Positions 56,876-64,000 of a stretch of 64,000 nt of DNA are shown one piece after another. Made by a program: the position numbers and the translations under genes. Numbering within the stretch: position 1 is the stretch's first letter; each line of letters begins with the position of its first letter. Source of the stretch: Kaistella flava (ex Peng et al. 2021) (GTDB lineage: Bacteria; Bacteroidota; Bacteroidia; Flavobacteriales; Weeksellaceae). Below the pieces are notes generated by a model, which saw nothing but the letters and a program-made list of their open reading frames with translations, searched no databases and was not told where the DNA came from. The stretch lies in assembly GCF_015191005.1 (NCBI RefSeq), contig NZ_CP040442.1, positions 2,108,001 through 2,172,000 of the forward strand, given 5' to 3'.

Positions 56876-57685
56876 CTATGAGTTTTTTGGGAAATACTTC
56901 CCATCTAAAAGACTCCGCTCCATGATTTCGTTAGAATCTAATGTCGCAAAATTATCAGCTACGATATCCTTCACTTTCTGAAAGTCCTCTATTGAACAAT
57001 TAGGATAAACCCTGATCTTTATCTCCTTCAAAACATTTTCATCAATTGGCAGATCTATATATTCAGGAAGATTATTTCTTTCTTGATGTTTACATCCTGC
57101 ATATAAATAAAACCGAACTTCATCCTGAAATGACCAAAATGCATCCTTATACCTTATTGGAGCTGCTTGATGAGATAAACCTATTCCATTTCCATCTTCA
57201 CTTTCTTTCCAATGCTGCTTCTTAAGTGCTGTAAAGTTCTCGTCATATTCAACTTTGACAACAAACCCATTTTCTTCATCCATAGGAGGTGCAAAGTAGT
57301 ATTTCTGATCGTTTTGATACCAGTCGACAAAAGGTCTTGGATAAAACATATTTTTACAAGGATGATTATCCTCCAAAGGAATTTTTTCTAAAAATTGATC
57401 TGTTCCCGCAATGGGTATAGGAAATTTCTTATACCATTTAATAGGCATTTCAATACGAACTCCTTTGCGTGCATACATCGCCCATTGGGGAATTTTTTCT
57501 TTCATATCTAAAACCCAGCAAGACAAGAAATAATTCTTTTTCAATATTTCTGGCAAACCATCAGTTTCTGTTCTATCATCCATCAAATCAAAACGTTTGA
57601 AGCGGATAGTTTTATTTTTTAATATTAAACCTAAAGTTGTAATATCTGTATAATGATATATTTTTTCTGTCATTGTTCCTATCAT
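56876..57685 (-). CDS. DUF2971-like protein, last gene of the SecB-chaperone operon
   Basis: This 269-aa protein has a DUF2971-like layout: IYHYTDITTLGLILKNKTIR (about 9-28), FKRFDLMDDRTETDG, NYFLSCWVLDMKEKIPQWAM (about 51-70), YARKGVRIEMP, and later SFQDEVRFYLYAG (about 184-196). The opening YHYTD...L..IL.NKTIRF resembles NAD-binding starts of DarT-like proteins, which is suggestive only. The start may be 57685 or the second Met at 57673. It lies 27 bases downstream of the putative toxin gene on the same strand, so it is probably co-transcribed. It could be an extra effector or a modulator of the unit. Confidence 0.65.
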   Translation of the reverse strand: MIGTMTEKIYHYTDITTLGLILKNKTIRFKRFDLMDDRTETDGLPEILKKNYFLSCWVLDMKEKIPQWAMYARKGVRIEMPIKWYKKFPIPIAGTDQFLEKIPLEDNHPCKNMFYPRPFVDWYQNDQKYYFAPPMDEENGFVVKVEYDENFTALKKQHWKESEDGNGIGLSHQAAPIRYKDAFWSFQDEVRFYLYAGCKHQERNNLPEYIDLPIDENVLKEIKIRVYPNCSIEDFQKVKDIVADNFATLDSNEIMERSLLDGKYFPKNS

Positions 57686-57712
57686 ATCAATTACTCCCTT
57701 TTAAATTTATTA

Positions 57713-58288
57713 TTAAACTACAAAATCAGGGTTATATTCGTCTGGGAACTCAATTTTAATATTTCTTAAATTAAGACTTCTTTTATTAAAAAGACATAGT
57801 TGAATTGCCGGTTTATAATCTAAATATTGTGGTTTTGATACTTCAAATATTAGACGGTGTTTGTATTTTTTATACTCTTCTTTGTGATCAGAAATTGATT
57901 TTATCCCATAAACCCTTATTGCTTGAAAACTGAAATCAGGTACTTTTCTTAAAAAAGTAATAATTCTTGCAACAGTAGTATTTGCATTCGCCATATTTTT
58001 TGATGTAAGAAGCTTTACGCTTTCGGCAAAATCTTGCATATGTTCCGTATCTCCAACGAGATCAAAACATTCATCTGAACTAAAGTCGCATTCTGCTCGA
58101 CAGATAATATAAGAATCACCATGCCTTACTTTCCCCCACCAATGTGCGTTTTCTATGAAAGTATCCCAAAAATAATAGCCATCACCAAGCCAAGCATTGC
58201 CCCAATTACAAATAAAAGGAGCATTATCTTCAATATAATCCGGATTGCCCTTATCTTTAAGAGTTTGATATAACGTTTTTACTTTCAC
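57713..58288 (-). CDS. Putative toxin of the SecB-associated (TAC-like) operon
   Basis: The 191-aa protein has no named family that I recognise. Seen: ICNWGNAWLGDGYYFWDTFI (26-45), HWWGKVRHGDSYIICRAECD, FSSDECFDLVGD, and a C-terminal block AIQLCLFNKRSLNLRNIKIE. The blocks line up with those of the ART-like protein at 52442 (WLG[ND]G[FY][YF]xW[ED], a following A..W, and IQ[IL]C[IL]), so both probably share one fold. The N-terminal FHG of that protein is replaced here by LYQT, so the usual first His is missing or moved. It sits 6 bases after the SecB-like gene. That position in a TAC operon, and the size, suggest the toxin. Activity is inferred, not shown. Confidence 0.6.
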   Translation of the reverse strand: MKVKTLYQTLKDKGNPDYIEDNAPFICNWGNAWLGDGYYFWDTFIENAHWWGKVRHGDSYIICRAECDFSSDECFDLVGDTEHMQDFAESVKLLTSKNMANANTTVARIITFLRKVPDFSFQAIRVYGIKSISDHKEEYKKYKHRLIFEVSKPQYLDYKPAIQLCLFNKRSLNLRNIKIEFPDEYNPDFVV

Positions 58289-58294
58289 GCTATT

Positions 58295-58705
58295 TTATAT
58301 TTGAGTGGTATTTTCTCTTAGTGGTTTTTCAAGCGAAGAAAGATTCATTGTTGGAAGAATAACAGGAGGAATATTTGCCTGTAAGGTTACTGTACTTATG
58401 AAAGCTCTCATATAAGGAAAAATGATAGCTATAGAATTTCTATAAAAATAGGTTGGGATTTCTTCAATATCATTAACATTTTCGAACTTAAAAGTTGCAA
58501 CACATTCAATAGCCACAAAAGGTATTTCACCACCTTCTGTGTCTGCTTTAAAAATAAATTTCAGCTCGTATGAAGAAGAATCTGATAAAAAAACACCAGA
58601 TGGCTCAAATGAAATCCCTAAATCATTTGATTTTCTATTTTCAAGATTGATATCAACTTTAGAAAAGAAATATTTTTCTAAACTAAAGGCCGCTTTGTTT
58701 TCCAT
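58295..58705 (-). CDS. SecB-like chaperone (TAC-type)
   Basis: The 136-aa protein has a SecB fold signature: alternating beta strands (YELKFIFKAD, FVAIECVATFKFEN), EEIPTYFYRNSIAIIFPYMR with FPYMRAFIST at 96-105, and NIPPVILPTMNLSSL (111-125). The last two match the SecB PY.R..I......G.PP..LP..N pattern. SecB holds clients unfolded. Solitary SecB-like proteins next to toxin-antitoxin pairs (M. tuberculosis HigB1-HigA1-Rv1957 type) control the antitoxin. Here it is second of four genes, 17 bases after a small protein and 6 bases before the putative toxin. Flavobacteria usually lack a proteobacterial-type secB, which also favours the TAC role. Confidence 0.8.
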   Translation of the reverse strand: MENKAAFSLEKYFFSKVDINLENRKSNDLGISFEPSGVFLSDSSSYELKFIFKADTEGGEIPFVAIECVATFKFENVNDIEEIPTYFYRNSIAIIFPYMRAFISTVTLQANIPPVILPTMNLSSLEKPLRENTTQI

Positions 58706-58722
58706 TGTTAAACTAATTTAGG

Positions 58723-58959
58723 CTAATATAAAAAAAAATCCGAAGCGAACTTCGGATTTTCTAATATTTCATTTTTGCAACTGAATTCCCAATATGAATT
58801 TCGAACTTCTGTCTCATAAAATGACTTGGACTGATGCAAAAAATCATCAACCTTCGATCCTACAGAATCATATTTTTCAGTATCTGCCCAATCTTTAGCT
58901 ATTTGCTGTTCAGGAACACTTTGAAAATATGCTTTTAATGTCTCCAATACTGTTTTCAT
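58723..58959 (-). CDS. Small acidic protein, putative antitoxin of the SecB-associated operon
   Basis: The 78-aa gene starts at 58959 (MKTVLETLKAYFQSVPEQQI); the frame to 58983 adds eight residues. The N-terminal half is helical, and the C-terminal tail is ENPKFASDFFLY, rich in Phe/Tyr. An exposed hydrophobic C-terminal tail is what a chaperone-addiction (ChAD) antitoxin would need to bind SecB; this is inference. No DNA-binding domain is visible. The last 11 codons at the same time encode a strong terminator hairpin (58735-58760), so most transcripts may stop after this gene. That would favour excess of this protein over chaperone and toxin. Confidence 0.6.
   Translation of the reverse strand: MKTVLETLKAYFQSVPEQQIAKDWADTEKYDSVGSKVDDFLHQSKSFYETEVRNSYWEFSCKNEILENPKFASDFFLY
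58735..58760 (-). terminator. Intrinsic terminator/attenuator embedded in the end of the first operon gene
   Basis: On the minus strand AAAATCCGAAG-TTCG-CTTCGGATTTT forms an 11-bp stem with a UUCG loop, followed by an unbroken run of nine T. It lies wholly inside the coding sequence of the small gene, just before its TAG stop, and upstream of the SecB-like, toxin-like and DUF2971-like genes. Confidence 0.85.
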
Positions 58960-59013
58960 ATTATTTATCTTATCATTATACAATTACCCGGTAGCTGTAC
59001 AACAATTACTATG

Positions 59014-59021
59014 CAAATGTA
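59014..59021 (-). promoter_or_regulatory. Bacteroidota -7 box of the SecB-associated operon
   Basis: TACATTTG on the minus strand fits TAnnTTTG and lies 54 bases before the 58959 start. A -33 box is not clear. Confidence 0.4.
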
Positions 59022-59255
59022 CTCAAAAAATGTTATATATTATATCATCACAGATAATGTAGGACCAAAATACCTGCCTACCCCATTTTCAGCTTATTCT
59101 CAAAATATACAAAACGCTGTCGTTTCAGTCTTCATCATGTCCTATAAAAGCAAAGCCCAACTCCCGTTAGGATTTTCTGTGAAAAAACTCACTTCACCAG
59201 GCTTTCATTTCTTTTCCTCAAGACAAAAAGAAAGCTTAGTTATTATCTACAGTGT

Positions 59256-59939
59256 TTATTTTTTTATTTGATTTTCAATTATTTCAAGTAATGTGTTCGG
59301 CCAGTTTACTACAGCAATCCAATTTTTATTTTTTCTTTCATAAATAAATTTTTTCCTCGTAATTTCTGTACTTCTGAGAACAGCTTCAAGCATTGGATTA
59401 GAACCAGTTATAAAACCTTCCAAAGGCTCTCCAGCTGTAATTAAATTATGTGTGAAATTGTTTCGCAATTTTGATAAAAAATTTATTTTTTCTGAATCTG
59501 TAAACTTTATGTATTCTCCTGTTGGAGCTTGCATAAATAGACTTTTAAAAAGTACTTGTTGTTCTTCCTCATTCAATATATTATTAATGAAATATTTGAA
59601 AGATTTTGTTGCGCCGTAACGTTTATTATATTCTAATAATCCTTTCTTTGATATTTCTCTAAGATCAGAACTTCCAATTTTATCAAAAAATAATTCACTT
59701 TCTTTTAGGCTTAACCAATCCATATAACTAACGTGATTTTTACTAGACTGACCCAATAAATCAAAGCATGTTAAGCATAGGTAATATATTAAACCTTCAA
59801 AATCAGAATAGGTATGTTTTATAACATTCTTATTGTTTTCTTCACAATATTCTCCATCATTACCGTAAAATATGGCCTTGTTTTTGTAAAGTTTTTTTAC
59901 TAGCATTAATCGCTTTTTGACTAAATTATTATTAATCAT
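59256..59939 (-). CDS. Putative HEPN-like protein, unknown function
   Basis: This 227-aa soluble, mostly helical protein has no family name I can give. KLRNNFTHNLI contains Arg 159 and His 164 in the RX4H spacing of HEPN ribonucleases, inside a helix-rich region (LSLKESELFFDKI, KYFINNILNEEEQ). It starts at 59939 (MINNNLVKKRLMLV), and a long Lys/Asn-rich segment leads in. No partner overlaps it: the TAC-like operon lies about 240 bases downstream on the same strand, with its own promoter. An RNase toxin or defence effector is possible. An ordinary helical protein that happens to contain the motif cannot be excluded. Confidence 0.55.
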   Translation of the reverse strand: MINNNLVKKRLMLVKKLYKNKAIFYGNDGEYCEENNKNVIKHTYSDFEGLIYYLCLTCFDLLGQSSKNHVSYMDWLSLKESELFFDKIGSSDLREISKKGLLEYNKRYGATKSFKYFINNILNEEEQQVLFKSLFMQAPTGEYIKFTDSEKINFLSKLRNNFTHNLITAGEPLEGFITGSNPMLEAVLRSTEITRKKFIYERKNKNWIAVVNWPNTLLEIIENQIKK

Positions 59940-60022
59940 ACAGGTGTCTTAAAATTAACTATAATTTTATATGATATTTACTCTGCAACATTCTGACTAA
60001 CGTTAAATTTCAATATTGATAA

Positions 60023-60307
60023 TCAACATTTTGCGATTTCAATATCCCTGTCAGTCAAACCAAATTTAGTGATTTGTTTTTGATTTCTTTTAGCTGCAGC
60101 AATTTTTCTTTTCTCGTCAAGGAAAAGATATGGTGAAGGTGGTTGGTAGCTTTGGCCCTTTACAAGCATATTCCAGCTGATGACGGCGAGTTTGCGGGCC
60201 AGAGCCGAGACAGCGGTGGCTCTCCCTTTTTTATAGTTCAGTCTTTTGAAAAAATCTGCCAGCCAGCCTTCTTTCAGATTCCCTATGGCATTGCAGTGTT
60301 TCGAAAA
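60023..60307 (-). pseudogene. IS110-family transposase, C-terminal fragment
   Basis: About 94 codons, ending at TGA 60023, read CNAIGNLKEGWLADFFKRL, NYKKGRATAVSALARKLAVI, SWNMLVKGQSYQPPSPYLFL and ITKFGLTDRDIEIAKC. This is the C-terminal end of an IS116/IS110/IS902 transposase. The upstream part is missing, replaced by REP-like repeats at about 60320. Confidence 0.85.
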
Positions 60308-60309
60308 GC

Positions 60310-61110
60310 AATTTTTTATTTATGGGTGACCACGCGAAAGGATTCGCGCGGTAGCGGGGAATCGGCGCATCTCAATGAGATTTCATAACGCAGAAGGCTC
60401 CTAAGTCGAAGACTTAGCGCAACGGGTCATTAGTACAGCCAGCAATTTTCTATGAGTTTCAGCTACGAAGTAGCGACATCAATTAGCATAGGGCGAAGCC
60501 CTATGGACAATATAACCGTCCCAATCCAGCCCTGAAAGGGCGGTATCATTTTTTTAGTCATCGTAAGAAATATTGCAAAATTAGATAGTCAAAGAATATA
60601 AGTGTGTGCCAGGGAGAAATAGTATGGCTCAAAGTCAGAGACTTTGCGCAGCAGGTAACGTTTTTTGTACCAGGTGGTAAAGAAGTAATCCTAACATAGA
60701 AAAGTATTTTTATGTGATGCAAAACGTCTTTTCTTGCCCCAACCCTTACTTCGACAGGCTCAGCATAAAAAAGGGTGGAAAAGACTTCCGCTATATTCAC
60801 AGGCGACGAATCAATTTAAATTACCAATGGCGCGGATTTTTAATCCGTGCCACTAGTTAATACAAATAGCCATTTTATGCCAAACTTTTGATACACCAGC
60901 CACCATTAAGATCCCCTCTTTGCGAAGAGTGCGTAACGAACGAAAGCCTGTCCGCCTTGGCGGAAAGCAATCTCAAAAACTGTTTCGTACTTTATCGGTA
61001 ATTTTATATAAGACACGCTGTTAGAAGAAGTCACGGATTACAAATCCGCAATATTAGGTTAAGCAAACGTGATGCTTTCAGATTTCTGATATTCTCTAAT
61101 ACTTTGATCC
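60310..61110. repeat. Repeat-rich region without genes
   Basis: It contains CACGCGAAAGGATTCGCGCGGTAGCGG, a diverged REP (about 60392-60414), hairpins AGCTACGAAGTAGC and CATAGGGCGAAGCCCTATG, and a lone REP at 60627-60649. It also has a CTTCGACAGGCTCAGCATAAAAAAGG repeat (about 60749) and two GGCGCGGATT-type palindromes (about 60828 and 61031). No coding region is supported. Confidence 0.7.
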
Positions 61111-61163
61111 ATAGTGCTAAATTAAACAATTTTTAATATTTTTATTGAAACAAAAAACAAATA

Positions 61164-62264
61164 ATGGGAAATAGAATAATTTATTTAAATAATGAATCAG
61201 CACAAAAGATTGGTTTTAATAAAAAGCGAAATGTTAACAAAGAGCAAACCGAGAATACCAACCGAACCATAAGCGAAGTCAAAAAACATTATTTTAGAAC
61301 CTACAAAGAATCTTTTTTAGTACAACGAACAGAAAGAGAAATCAACCGCTCGTTAGACCTGCCCTACACTATAGATTTGATCAAAATTCATTTTTATAAA
61401 TCATTTGATAATGACCTTCACAAAACATTCCTAACTAAATACGGCATTACTCCCGTAGAGTACACCGATTTTAACAGAACCGTTCTCTTCCAGATTGAAG
61501 AGGAGGAAAAGTTGATAATTTTTTTACAACATTTACAAACAATTATAGACAGCGCACCAGAGACCACTTATCAAAATACAGAATTCAATCTTTTAGCCTT
61601 GATGGAGAGGTTTTCATTTTATTCCACTCAAGACAGAGTTGATACACTTGATAATGAAGGTCTTGTAATTTCTTTAATATCAACCCATTTGGTTGAGTTC
61701 TATAACAGTCAGAAAGAAATTTTATTTGCCAATTTAGAAGAGTTATCCATTCCATATACCTATTCTGAAAACACGCCAGCTATAATTGAAATTCATCAGA
61801 TATCGCAGGAACAGTTAACAATAATTACAAACAATTTTGACATCGTCAAAACAATAATTAGTTCCCGATCGGGAAACATTCGTCCCGGTATAGCAGGCCC
61901 TGTTAGAGAATACGGATTCAATATTACAGTCGAGGATCACCTGCCTGTGATAGGCATTATAGACACAGGAATCACTCGTATTGAGCCATTTCGCGATGCG
62001 CTACTGCCAGCAAATTTCAATCACACCAATTATCCTGCAGAATGGGATGAAGAAGGGCATGGCACACTGGTCGCTGGTTTAGTAATATTAGGAGATGATT
62101 TCTATTTGGAAGAAAAAGAAACTTACCCTGCTAAGGCAAAAATCATGAACATCAAAGCATTGCATTTCAGTAATGATGAAATCAATATTGACTATTCCGA
62201 TGAAAGTGAACACCTAATTCCGACCAAAGTGGACAGTGGTTTTGATGATGATTTCTTGGGTTAA
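61164..62264 (+). pseudogene. Subtilisin-like (S8) protease, IetS-type, truncated by an IS21 element
   Basis: The N-terminal about 355 residues are a family-specific domain with SEVKKHYFRTYKESFLVQR, then the start of an S8 peptidase domain. The catalytic Asp is in GIIDTGI (267) and the catalytic His in GHGTLVAGLVI (299). The Ser region (GTS) is absent, because the frame runs into IS21 DNA near 62231 and stops after about 11 foreign codons (VDSGFDDDFLG). The architecture resembles IetS of the IetAS anti-phage system, where an AAA+ ATPase (IetA) is the partner. No ATPase gene lies upstream, where only repeats are found. The remnant cannot be a working protease. Confidence 0.7.
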
Positions 62265-62283
62265 AATTAGACAAAATTATTTA

Positions 62284-63015
62284 TTACTTTTTCATTTTTT
62301 TTCTCATGGATTCCCCTTGCAGTTCAAAGCGGATTGCTGAGTGAATAATCCGATCCAAAATAGCATCTGCAATTGTTTTTTCTTCAATAAGATCATACCA
62401 GTTTTTTACCGGTAGCTGTGAGCAAAAGATGGTTGCTCTTTTTTGATTTCTATCCTCTATCAAATCCATTAGTATCATCTGCTTTTCATTATTTATGGCT
62501 TGCAGTCCAAAGTCGTCGATAATCAATAAATCATGACTTTCTATTTTGTTGAGTTCCTTGATGTAGGAACCATCTGCTTTTGCCATCATTAATTTCTGGA
62601 AGAGTTTGCCCAAATTATAGTACAAGACTTTATATCCTTTGATGCAACTTTGATGTCCCAAGGCTGTGGCCAAAAAGCTCTTTCCGGTTCCTGTACAACC
62701 TGTAATGAGTATGTTTTCATTTCTGTCAATAAAGGAACAGTCCGATAAACGGCTGAGGAGATTTCGATCAATATTGCGATCGCCGGTATAGCTTATTTCC
62801 TCTAATGATGCCTGATAATGGAACTTTGCATTTTTGAGTAATCGCTCGGTTCGGCTGTTGTTACGTCCATTATCTTCAGACTCAATAAGCCATGCAATGA
62901 ACTCATCGTTGGTAAAAGTGTCCTGGTTTCTGGTTTCGAATGAAGATTCATACGCTCTTTTCATTCCGTTTAAACGCATTTTCTGCATCTTTTCAATAGT
63001 GGCATTTGTATTCAT
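62284..63015 (-). CDS. istB: IS21-like transposition helper ATPase IstB
   Basis: This 243-aa AAA+ ATPase stimulates IstA and helps choose the target. The Walker A motif is GCTGTGKS (106-113), Walker B LLIIDDFG (163-170), and a sensor region is ATIFCSQLPVKNWYDLI. The C-terminal arginine-rich part ILDRIIHSAIRFELQGESMR is typical of the family. Length and start (MNTNATIEKMQKMRLNGM) are standard, and the frame is intact. Confidence 0.95.
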   Translation of the reverse strand: MNTNATIEKMQKMRLNGMKRAYESSFETRNQDTFTNDEFIAWLIESEDNGRNNSRTERLLKNAKFHYQASLEEISYTGDRNIDRNLLSRLSDCSFIDRNENILITGCTGTGKSFLATALGHQSCIKGYKVLYYNLGKLFQKLMMAKADGSYIKELNKIESHDLLIIDDFGLQAINNEKQMILMDLIEDRNQKRATIFCSQLPVKNWYDLIEEKTIADAILDRIIHSAIRFELQGESMRKKMKK

Positions 63016-63036
63016 AATTTAGTTTTATTTAAATTG

Positions 63037-64000
63037 TTAAGCATAATATTTTGATCCTCTGATATTGTCATGATTAGAAATGGATACGTTGAATAAATCG
63101 GCTTGTTCCTCTTCTTTATCAAGTCCTCTTTCTAAAATGTTTTTGATAGAATTGTAGCTTATAGCATCGTAGCTCAGTGCCCGTTTACAGGCGTTATCCA
63201 AACGCTGCTTTCCTATCTTGGATTCCATGCTCAATATTCCCATGCAACTCTTGTAGCTCTGTTCAGGATACTGCTTTTTATCCAATATTTTCTCGATATA
63301 CTCCTTTGTATGATTGCCTATTTTTTGTGCCCAGGAGATAAAAAATTCCGAACTCCAATCGCTATTGTAGGTGTGGTTTACAGGCATGTGTTCCTTTATG
63401 GTCACATAATCATAAGCCTTGCGACTGCGTGGATGTAGTGCGATTCGGGCTTGGTTGTGGTAGATTTCCACCACGCTTTGGGTAAGAACCAACTTTACTT
63501 TCTTTCCGATATAGGCGTTGGGTACGCTGTAATAGTTTTTGTCAGCAGAATAATAGGCATGGCAATTCTTCTGTACGGTGGCAATTTTGTAGTCTCTAAG
63601 CTCATATTTCTCCATAGGCAATGACTTTAAAGCATCCTTTTCAATTTCTAAAAATAGAGATGTACGACTACTGTGTTTTTTTTGAAAAGGGGTTTGGTTG
63701 TAAGTCAAAAGAAGTTTCTTTATTGCCACATTCAATTCAGCAATGCTATAAAATTCTTTATCTCTTAAAGCTGCATATATGCGGGTATAAGTGATATTCA
63801 CGGCACCTTCAACTAAAGATTTGTCCTTGGGTTTCAAAGCTCTTGCAGGCATAATTGAAGTGTCGTAATGCGAAGCAAAGCAGGCAAATTGTTCGTTTAC
63901 ATGCGGCTCGTATCTATGGGATTTGGTTACTGCTGATTTTAAATTGTCGGGAATAATGCAAGCTGGAACCCCTCCCAGATAATGCAAACAGTTTTGAACA
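63037..64000 (-). CDS. istA: IS21 family transposase IstA, C-terminal part (5' end outside the window)
   Basis: The frame is open to the window edge (the residues before LHYLGGVP continue in frame), about 321 codons of an expected 500 or so. Integrase-core features are GGVPACIIPDNLKSAV (second catalytic Asp) and KDKSLVEGAVNITYTRIYA (catalytic Glu). The C-terminal beta-rich IstA domain (YYSVPNAYIGKKVKLVL, HPRSRKAYDYV) and tail follow. The first Asp and the N-terminal HTH lie outside. It precedes istB by 21 bases. Confidence 0.93.
   Translation of the reverse strand, partial: VQNCLHYLGGVPACIIPDNLKSAVTKSHRYEPHVNEQFACFASHYDTSIMPARALKPKDKSLVEGAVNITYTRIYAALRDKEFYSIAELNVAIKKLLLTYNQTPFQKKHSSRTSLFLEIEKDALKSLPMEKYELRDYKIATVQKNCHAYYSADKNYYSVPNAYIGKKVKLVLTQSVVEIYHNQARIALHPRSRKAYDYVTIKEHMPVNHTYNSDWSSEFFISWAQKIGNHTKEYIEKILDKKQYPEQSYKSCMGILSMESKIGKQRLDNACKRALSYDAISYNSIKNILERGLDKEEEQADLFNVSISNHDNIRGSKYYA

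Larger units (their letters stand above)
62231..64000 (-). mobile_element. IS21-family insertion sequence (partial, runs off the window)
   Basis: istA and istB lie in the standard order on the minus strand, with 21 bases between them. The end near 62231 (GTGGACAGTGGTTTTGATGA) is inferred from loss of protease similarity. The other end is outside the window, so the terminal repeats and target duplication could not be checked. Confidence 0.8.

Noticed and set aside
59011..59271. 86-codon plus-strand ORF between the TAC-like operon and the HEPN-like gene
   Set aside because: It has no homology, starts within the operon's promoter region, and contains common repeat-like sequence (CAAGACAAAAAGAAA).
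60143..60388. 81-codon plus-strand ORF
   Set aside because: It is the antisense of the IS110 transposase fragment plus REP-like repeats.

Overview
The window looks like a chromosome segment of a Bacteroidota member, most likely a Flavobacteriia/Weeksellaceae (Chryseobacterium-like) bacterium. The DNA is AT-rich. Many secreted proteins carry type IX secretion (T9SS) C-terminal sorting domains. Promoters show a TAnnTTTG -7 box, and the intergenic palindromic repeats are of the kind common in this group. There are no rRNA or tRNA genes and no CRISPR array.

Region 1 (1-36.5 kb, minus strand) is a tandem array of very large secreted adhesin-like proteins. The first is cut by the window edge. Six paralogues follow (1354-6479, 7575-10867, 11422-17844, 18961-23814, 24375-31496, 33315-36440). 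Each has a signal peptide, a variable N-terminal part (Ig-like, FN3, IPT/TIG, choice-of-anchor-D-like, SUEL-lectin-like modules) and the same roughly 450-residue C-terminal cassette ending in a T9SS sorting signal of the type C kind. Five of them share an almost identical hairpin terminator. Two are split by single-base homopolymer frameshifts. Two genes share a duplicated 5' region that looks like a structured RNA leader. A decayed IS3-type transposase lies between the last two genes.

Region 2 (37-47.4 kb) holds lipoate-protein ligase (lplA), a secreted M4 zinc metalloprotease, a 1515-bp IS4-family element with exact ends and a 9-bp target duplication, and a PglC/PglD-like pair (phosphoglycosyl transferase and acyltransferase). 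Dense dispersed repeats lie around them.

Region 3 (47.4-64 kb) is an accessory island. It contains a REP-associated tyrosine transposase (inactivated by one stop codon) with a family of about 230-bp REPIN-like derivatives, a three-copy ~400-bp composite repeat, and fragments of IS1182- and IS110-type transposases and of an Xre regulator. The cargo looks like toxin-antitoxin or phage-defence material: a truncated Abi_2 (HEPN) gene; a two-gene unit of a 56-residue protein and a putative ADP-ribosyltransferase-like toxin; two DUF2971-like genes; a HEPN-like protein; and a subtilisin-like IetS-type protease truncated by an IS21 element that runs off the window. In the middle is a four-gene operon: small protein, SecB-like chaperone, putative toxin, DUF2971-like protein. 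It resembles a toxin-antitoxin-chaperone (TAC) system, and the last codons of its first gene also form a textbook intrinsic terminator. This operon, and its relation to the toxin-like gene at 52.4 kb, is the best candidate here for an undescribed system.
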